Positions 58,024 to 64,000 of a DNA stretch of 64,000 bases are shown here, piece by piece (within the stretch, counting starts at the first letter, position 1; each line of letters begins with the position of its first letter). The DNA comes from Rosa chinensis (Eukaryota; Streptophyta; Magnoliopsida; Rosales; Rosaceae). The position numbers were made by a program, and so were the translations under genes. Below the pieces are notes generated by a model. It was given only the letters and a program-made list of their open reading frames with translations, was not told the DNA's origin and ran no database searches. Where the stretch lies: contig NC_037088.1 in NCBI RefSeq assembly GCF_002994745.2, positions 60,530,397 to 60,594,396 on the forward strand, in the 5' to 3' direction.

Positions 58024-59002
58024 GTCTCTCTTTCTTTCTCTCTCTCTTTTTTTTTTTTTGTGTTTCCAAATCAAGCAATGATAATATTTTGTTTGCTGTC
58101 CTGTTTTCTCTATTTTGGCTTGGCTACTAGTCTTCCTGACTTCATTGGAAATCTTGGCAATTGGTTTCTCGTTTAGCTTGCTCTGCAATCTATCTTAGTA
58201 ACGTGGGAACCAAATTTGAAACTTGAAAGCTTCCCAGATACAACTTAAATAAACTCCAAAACTCCACATCATATAAGTTGAAGATGATGCTGGTAGAGAT
58301 CCCAGAAACTCTTTTTCGAAAATGGATTTAGGGTCTTTTATTTATTATATCTCAGCAAAACTAGCCCATCATTTTGTAACCAACCACATAGGTCCGGTCA
58401 TCGTCATCCGGGTGACCCGACCACCCGAATTGCAGCAAGCGTACAACCATTCGAAGAACCGGCGGCTCTGCTGTACGCGATGGTGAAACCATGAAAGGAG
58501 TAGTTTCGTGTCAAATACACAAATGGTGCACAAATATCATTGCAAGGTGTATTTGAATAGTTTGTGTACCGTTTTAAGTTATATGTTCTCTTAATTATGT
58601 ATCAGCATGAGCTCTTTCTTCGTAGAGTACCAAGAGTATATTCATGGCAGTAGAGTTTTGATGTTAATTCTTTGCATTGAATATTAAAGGGAATCTGTAG
58701 CGGCAGTTAAGACGATCTTTAGGCACGGTCTTTTATCTTTGAATAGGTGTGTGCGGAGCCTGAGGGGCAATTAAAAGTGTCATAGAATAGAGCAAGGCTG
58801 CTGGGTGCTTGGTAGAGTAGCGGCTATTGGTTGCAATTCATCGTTTTACACCCCTTTCCTTTCTGTATTTCTATATGTTAGTTGAAAAGAGACATTAGCT
58901 CTCACTATGCGTTGAGCTGGGTTTTGATTAATTTCTTCAAGTTGCATGAACTCTTCTGCGTCGTTGTTGAGTTGAGTTGTTCTGTAGCGTTATTGCTCGA
59001 TA

Positions 59003-59170
59003 GGTCCTCTTCGATTAGCTTCATTATAGTATTTAGTTATATGCAGTAATGAATCTTCTCACTAATCAATCTAGAATTGTTCGTGAGGTCCTCTTCGATT
59101 AGCTTCATTATAGTATTTGGTTATATTCAGTAATGAATCTTCTCACTAATCAATCTAGAATTGTTCGTGA
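59003..59170. repeat. Tandem duplication of 84 bp
   Basis: Units 59003-59086 and 59087-59170 begin GGTCCTCTTCGATTAGC and are nearly identical (A/G and G/T changes near the middle). They lie upstream of the 68-aa protein start. Confidence 0.92.
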
Positions 59171-59261
59171 GGGTGTATTTTATTTTCATAATGTCAGCAG
59201 ATTTAATTCAGTGAAGCAAAAAAATTTCTTCTTAGCTAGGTTTGGGAGAAGCACAAGAAAT

Positions 59262-60246
59262 ATGGCTTTGACAAACTTCATACTGACAGTGGCGGGTGTG
59301 AGTGCTGTAGTTCTTTTATTGAGGAGTGATGTGAAACAGTCAGCTACCATATTTAGGCGGAACGTCAAACATATCCGCAAGTGGCTTGAAGAAGAATCCA
59401 AGTATGTCCTTCAGTTTTTCTTTTATGAATTATTCTCTCTTAACAAATTTGTTGATATATTTGCAAACTAGATTCAATTTTAATTCAATCTGTATGGTTC
59501 AGCTTTATGTGCTATTGACGTTTTTAAAATTGATTATGTTTGTGATTTTCTGGGCATTGCTAGACCTGGATACCAGATGTTTTTATATTTTGATTGGATG
59601 AAGTTTATCATCAAAGCATAGTTCTAATTTATTCTCTCCTGTTGTTTGAAAAGTTGGGGTAGTAAGTTAGCAAATTGAACTTTTGAAAATGGTTTTTCTT
59701 GTTAGAGATTTAGTTGAAGGGATTTTGAAGTGGTTAATTTTCCAGGTCCTGGGTCACCATGGCATCTTGATGATGATTTTCATTCTTTTTTCATATGTTT
59801 TGCTCTTTCTCTTTGGCATTAGGGTAGTCTCATTTTTTTGGTTCAATTGATGCATTAGTGATTGTATACAATCAGAACTAAGGTGCGAGCAGATTAGACC
59901 CCAATTTTCAGTAACTCCATCTTTGTCTCATGAAAAATTTGCCAAGATTTTTTTTTTTTTTGGCGACAATATGGCAATATCAATTTGCTGTCAAGTGGTT
60001 AGGTCAGTTCAAAAGACTGGTTTGTCAAACCTGGGCTCTCAACGTCTGTCACTTGAGTATGATCTTAAAGACTAGAGGAACTGTGATTTAATATTTTCTC
60101 TGCCTTTTGTCTTCTTTATTTAGAGGTCTCTTGCATCCAAAGAGATGCATTATATGACTCCATAAATTATCTCTCTCAGGGCAGTCCCGAAGGAACTTGA
60201 AACAAAGGTTCCGCCGAAGGATGTTCCCAAGGAGGACAAACACTAG
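59262..60246 (+). CDS. Small single-pass membrane protein of unknown function (68 aa)
   Basis: Coding exons 59262-59401 and 60180-60246 encode MALTNFILTVAGVSAVVLLL, a hydrophobic N-terminal anchor, then a basic helix with VKHIRKWLEEESK and a charged tail rich in Lys, Pro and Glu (ending PKEDKH). It resembles a conserved plant family of short, uncharacterised proteins. An upstream in-frame ATG at 59133 would add 43 residues, but it lies in the duplicated 84-bp segment and before a likely acceptor, so the shorter form is preferred. The exon junction is GT-AG and in frame. Confidence 0.7.
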
Positions 60247-61338
60247 TATGGACATGGGCACCCCGAGTGGTTCGCAGGAGTTTTAGTTATTTTGGGATCA
60301 GTCTTTGGATTTTATGTTCATAAATTGCTTATCATGCTTTTCCTAGTAGTTTTGGGTTTTTAGATATACTGATTGTAACTAGTAACTACCGCGGGAGCTA
60401 TATTTTCCTAATCTGAGGTACCCTTCTCTAGGCAAGCTTATCTTTGGAAGAGTGATATCCATGGTTTTGCCACAAATTGTATGCCATCTCCAGTGCACAA
60501 GATTTTTATTTTCCAAGATTTGCTTGGTTCTGCAGTAAACTTTCTCCCCAGTTCTAGCTGCATGTAGTTATGTGATTGGTATTGGCAATAAAATATCGAG
60601 TTACATGAGGCACCAAGTGACGTGTTTGCTCTGGTTTTTTTTTTTTTTTGTTGGTCTGATACGTGTTTGCTCTGGTTATCCAACTTCTTTTCTGTTAATA
60701 GAATAGCATGATCTCAACTGCTTGAACAAACTTGTTGAAACTCTCCTCGTAGGAAAATCAAATCGTCTGATTTTGAAATAGTCTGATATCGAAGCCAATC
60801 AGACTATTCTTTTGGTGTGCAATTGAGTAGTCTGATTTTGAAATCTCTGTGCACCAATTTCCCTACCTTCTTTTGGCCTTGACGAGTAGGCTATCTGGAA
60901 GATCTGGCTCCGGTCGGTCGAGAAATTATCGAAATTTTCTGTAAATTTAAGAATTACTCGTGTGTTTTTACTAGAGTTTATTTTTGAGCTAGCTTACTCT
61001 AATTTATGGTCCTCGTGGGGTTGGTTTGGTACTTGATTTCTTAGCTTAATCCGGAAGTGTCTTAATCCCACACGCCACACCATGTGAAATCGCAAGCACG
61101 CAAACAGATGAACATACACCAACGACAATAATATTGCCATATGATTTCATGCCCATTTGGTGAACTACCCTTGTAAGGAAACCCATCAGGCTCAACCCCC
61201 AGCCAACCACCTTAATTAAGACCCTTCAGTAAATCCCTTGGCCTCCAGGCTCATAGCATTATATTACCCATCAGGCTCTCATCCATCCTCTGAATCTGAA
61301 ATTAATCAAGGCCAATTTGCTTAGACCTCACCACAGAA
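60247..61338. other. 3' flank and DUF538 promoter region
   Basis: No gene. The phrase ACGTGTTTGCTCTGG is repeated near 60619 and 60660, and a T-rich run lies between. The right side holds the DUF538 promoter. Confidence 0.4.
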
Positions 61339-61794
61339 ATGGCTCTTGTGGAAGACAAGCGCGCAGGGGCTGAGATTGTGCATGGAGCTCAAGAGTGCTG
61401 CCAACAGTCCATAGATCTCTTGGAAGAGCTGGGATTTCCCAAAGGTGTTCTTCCCCTGCAAGACCTGGTGGAGTGTGGAAGGGTGAAGGAAACTGGGTTT
61501 GTGTGGATGAAGCAGAAGGCGCCATACGAGCACTTCTTCGTTGGGTCGAACACGCGTGTGAGCTACGCGACTGAGGTGACTGCGTATGTGGAGAAGGGCA
61601 GGATGAAGAAGATGACTGGGATCAAGAGCAAGCAGGTGTTTCTTTGGGTGCCTATTAGTGAGATGATCATGGAAGAGCCAGCAACCAAGAAGATCACTTT
61701 CAATACTCCAATGGGGCTTGGAAGGACTTTTCCGGTCACGGCTTTCATGACCGAGGAGGAGAAGCAGAAGTATCTGGAGAATAGTAATGAGTAA
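61339..61794 (+). CDS. DUF538-family protein
   Basis: DUF538 proteins are small plant proteins of unclear role, sometimes stress-linked. This single-exon gene encodes 151 aa with the family features: ELGFPKGVLPLQDLVECGRV near the start, GFVWMKQKAPYEHFF in the middle, VTAYVEKGRMKKMTGIKSKQ and a VWVPI-like strand (VFLWVPISEM), then FNTPMGLGRTFPVTAF. It has no signal peptide, which places it in the cytosolic branch. The length is typical. The strong minus-strand frames here are shadows. Confidence 0.92.
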   Translation: MALVEDKRAGAEIVHGAQECCQQSIDLLEELGFPKGVLPLQDLVECGRVKETGFVWMKQKAPYEHFFVGSNTRVSYATEVTAYVEKGRMKKMTGIKSKQVFLWVPISEMIMEEPATKKITFNTPMGLGRTFPVTAFMTEEEKQKYLENSNE

Positions 61795-62137
61795 ACTTGG
61801 GATGTCGAGTATGTTATGGTGGTTAATCTCGACTTTGAGTATTCGGAATCCAAATCGGCAGTCTATGCAGACATAATGTGTTAGATTTTCCTACTTTTAA
61901 TCTGAATCCATGATTCTATGAAATTCAGGTATTGATTTGTTAAGTATTTAGACTTCTTAAAAAATTAAAATTGTATTATTTCAATAAAAAATGAGCTACA
62001 AGTCTCGAACATACTTCATCTCCACGAAAAATAGAGAAGGAAGATTGAGTTTTTGGTTCTTGTGAACTGATCAGATTGCAATTTGGTGCAATATCAGACT
62101 ATCACTGATACTACTTCGCAATTTTAGAATTCTCTTT
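61795..62137. other. DUF538 3' UTR and spacer
   Basis: AT-rich, no gene; contains the expected 3' UTR of the DUF538 gene. Confidence 0.5.
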
Positions 62138-64000
62138 TTTATTATTATTATTATTTTAGAGCAACGGAAGACTAATCCATTTATCGAAATCATGAAGACC
62201 TCACTCGGTCAAGCATGAAGAGTACAAGCACCCCTCATATTATAATGCAAGCTCACAAAGAGTACTAAATCCAAAAGAAATCTATACGTCAAAACTAAAA
62301 TCCTAAAGGAACTACTGAAAAAGAAAATGCAGAATTTAAAAAAAAAAACTCCCTAATCCTACACTGCCCTAAAATGGAACCAATGTCCTGAACATCTTGA
62401 TGCCTAAGACCCTTTTGGTGTACGTCGCAACATTCAACACACCCACAACAACATTCAAGGAACAGATGCAGGACAAAGAGAATGTCCGACCACTCCAAGA
62501 AGGCCCAAATCCAAACGAAGTTGAGAAAATAGGGGAATTGGACTAAGAGGCCCAATTCGCTAGACTGCATCGCTACAGCCCATGAAGGCAGAGGCCCAAA
62601 GACCCACTGCCCAAACCCTACGTTCCCAACCCGCCGACCGAATCTAGAGCCTCCAAGAAGCCATCTGCCACTGCCTTGTCAATCCGATTAAGGCTGGGTT
62701 GGGTTCGGTACCGGAGCCGCAGGCCCAAAACCACATACCATACCAAACTAGTTTGGTACATAAAATGGACAACCATTACCGGCCACAAAAGTCGATATAC
62801 CAAGGGACTCGGTTGGCATCGGTTGGTTAGGCCTCCAACCGAGTTTATGCTTGGGCCAGAATCTCCTACGACCCAACTATAATTTTAAAAGGCCCAAACC
62901 TGCTTTGTACCTGAAAAACATGAAAGTCAACAAGATCATCCTCTACCACACAAAGCTTCAATTTCAAGCTATAGCTTTCATTTGATACCAAAACCACTTT
63001 TAAAGCAACAACAATTTAACACTCATCACATCAACCTAAAACCTCATTCTTTCTCCCCGTTCTCCCATTTCTTCTTATCAACCAAATTGAATTAACACCA
63101 AATCAGATAGCACACAGTTCAACAACAAAAACCTAAAATGCATGCACTAGAATCAAACCCAAAAACAAAAAATTCTCCAAAAACCCAACAGACCCAGATC
63201 TACGAATCACACAAAACAAACAAAAGCATTGAAATTGGAAGTAAAACAAAATAAGCAAACATCAGCGCAACTATAAAATGCAGGTCGTACTCACCAGCAA
63301 TAGGAAATCTGGGAATGAATCGAATGAATTTGATGTGAAATGAATCGAATGGTTCGATTGAAGGAGATGATGTCCAGGTTTTGGCTCAGGCGATGCCGCG
63401 ATGTGCTCGAACTCCTCGAGGAGAGGATGAGAGAGTTTGAGAGGGTCACAGCCTTAGACGGCTGGGCTCGGTTCGACAAAGAGAGAGAGAGAGACTGAGG
63501 GATTCTGATCCCTTTAGGATTTGTAAAGTTTAAGTTTAATCTAACGGTTGTTATTTAATATCAAATAAAATTATTGAAAATCAACGCCTCTGATTGATAA
63601 ATATAAATAAATATTATATCATATATTGGTACGGTATACTGTATTTCTCTAAAAATCAGTACCAATACCGTACCATTTACTCCCTCTCGATTCGGTAATA
63701 CCGTACCAATACTTCGGTTACCGATCAATTTGGTTCGGGATGGATGTGGTTGGTTGGTTTGTCTCGGTTGAAATTGCCAGCCCTAAATCCGTTGGCCTCC
63801 CTTGGTAGGGGGCCATAGCAACCATCTCGCCGCCGACCAAACCTGCTCGCTGCAATAGTCTGGCTCAGCCAACACAAAACCAAAAGTCTTATCCAACAGC
63901 CCGAAAAATAATCTCTAGCAGACGTCTCCGACTGCCCTCCTCCTCTAGACCCCGAGTGCCTATCGTCTACCGCCTCCTCGTCGACCCTGAAGCAGCCTCA
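62138..64000 (-). mobile_element. LINE-like element on the minus strand, interrupted by a hAT insertion
   Basis: Read on the minus strand, 62688-62138 ends GATTTCGATAAATGG, then TTCCGTTGCTC and an (TAA)n tail (62138-62156), a known type of plant LINE 3' end. The segment right of the hAT element (63794-64000) seems to continue the same element upstream and runs off the window. Reading frames are broken and no reverse transcriptase is visible here. Element type is inferred from the tail. Confidence 0.5.
62689..63785. mobile_element. hAT-like non-autonomous element nested in the LINE, 1097 bp
   Basis: The left end is TAAGGCTGGG and the right end, complemented, TAGGGCTGGC; the 8-bp flanks AATCCGAT (62681-62688) and AATCCGTT (63786-63793) differ at one base. 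Subterminal regions are rich in GGTACCG/CGGTACGG-type motifs. The ends resemble those of the element at 20857-21835, so both may belong to related hAT families. No transposase. Confidence 0.75.

Noticed and set aside
1..64000. tRNA, rRNA and CRISPR arrays
   Set aside because: No cloverleaf-like or ribosomal sequence and no regularly spaced direct repeats with unique spacers were seen by eye; a tRNA scan was not possible.

Overview
The window looks like nuclear DNA of a eudicot plant. Genes are split by GT-AG introns, promoters and introns are AT-rich, and the spaces between genes are filled with plant transposons. Rosaceae is plausible from the style of the proteins and repeats, but that is an impression. 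No bacterial, organellar, CRISPR, tRNA or rRNA features were seen.

Layout. Positions 1-11.5 kb are repeat-rich: a Copia-like LTR, broken exons of a PH/RCC1/FYVE (PRAF-type) gene, a Mutator-like element with 180-bp inverted ends and a 9-bp target duplication, a degenerate LINE ORF1, and a Harbinger-like element. A five-exon laccase follows on the minus strand (11848-13999). From 14.1 to 22.4 kb the DNA is again mostly non-genic, with an old tandem duplication broken by a Helitron-like and a LINE-like insertion, and a hAT element with an exact 8-bp target duplication. The gene-rich core then runs: SNX2-type sorting nexin (+, 22415-25772), IMK3-type receptor-like pseudokinase (-, 28319-30755) with an apparently identical truncated tandem copy beside it (26394-28049), PRA1-family protein (-), an unrecognised 499-aa plant protein (+), BADC-type biotin-domain protein (+), RETICULATA-RELATED chloroplast protein with ChaN and DUF3411 domains (+), CHX cation/H+ exchanger (-), ERD15 (+), a small HMA metal-binding protein (-), a 68-aa membrane protein (+) and a DUF538 protein (+). 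The right end holds a LINE carrying a nested hAT element.

How the genes relate. They are independent eukaryotic transcription units, not a pathway cluster. The order IMK3 - PRA1.B - BADC1 - RETICULATA-RELATED matches, from memory, Arabidopsis At3g56100 to At3g56140, so this core is probably a conserved syntenic block. BADC and the RETICULATA-RELATED protein both act in plastids. Laccase is secreted to the wall, and the promoter region of ERD15 carries ABRE-like boxes that fit its dehydration/ABA role.

No wholly new system is evident. The most notable observations are the 1672-bp tandem duplication of the kinase-encoding 3' end of IMK3 with an 18-nt templated filler at the junction, two Mutator-like elements with intact 9-bp target duplications, and a 22-bp perfect palindrome next to an array whose core is itself a palindrome. 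Exon boundaries were set by reading GT-AG sites and keeping frame; no alignment or transcript data were available.
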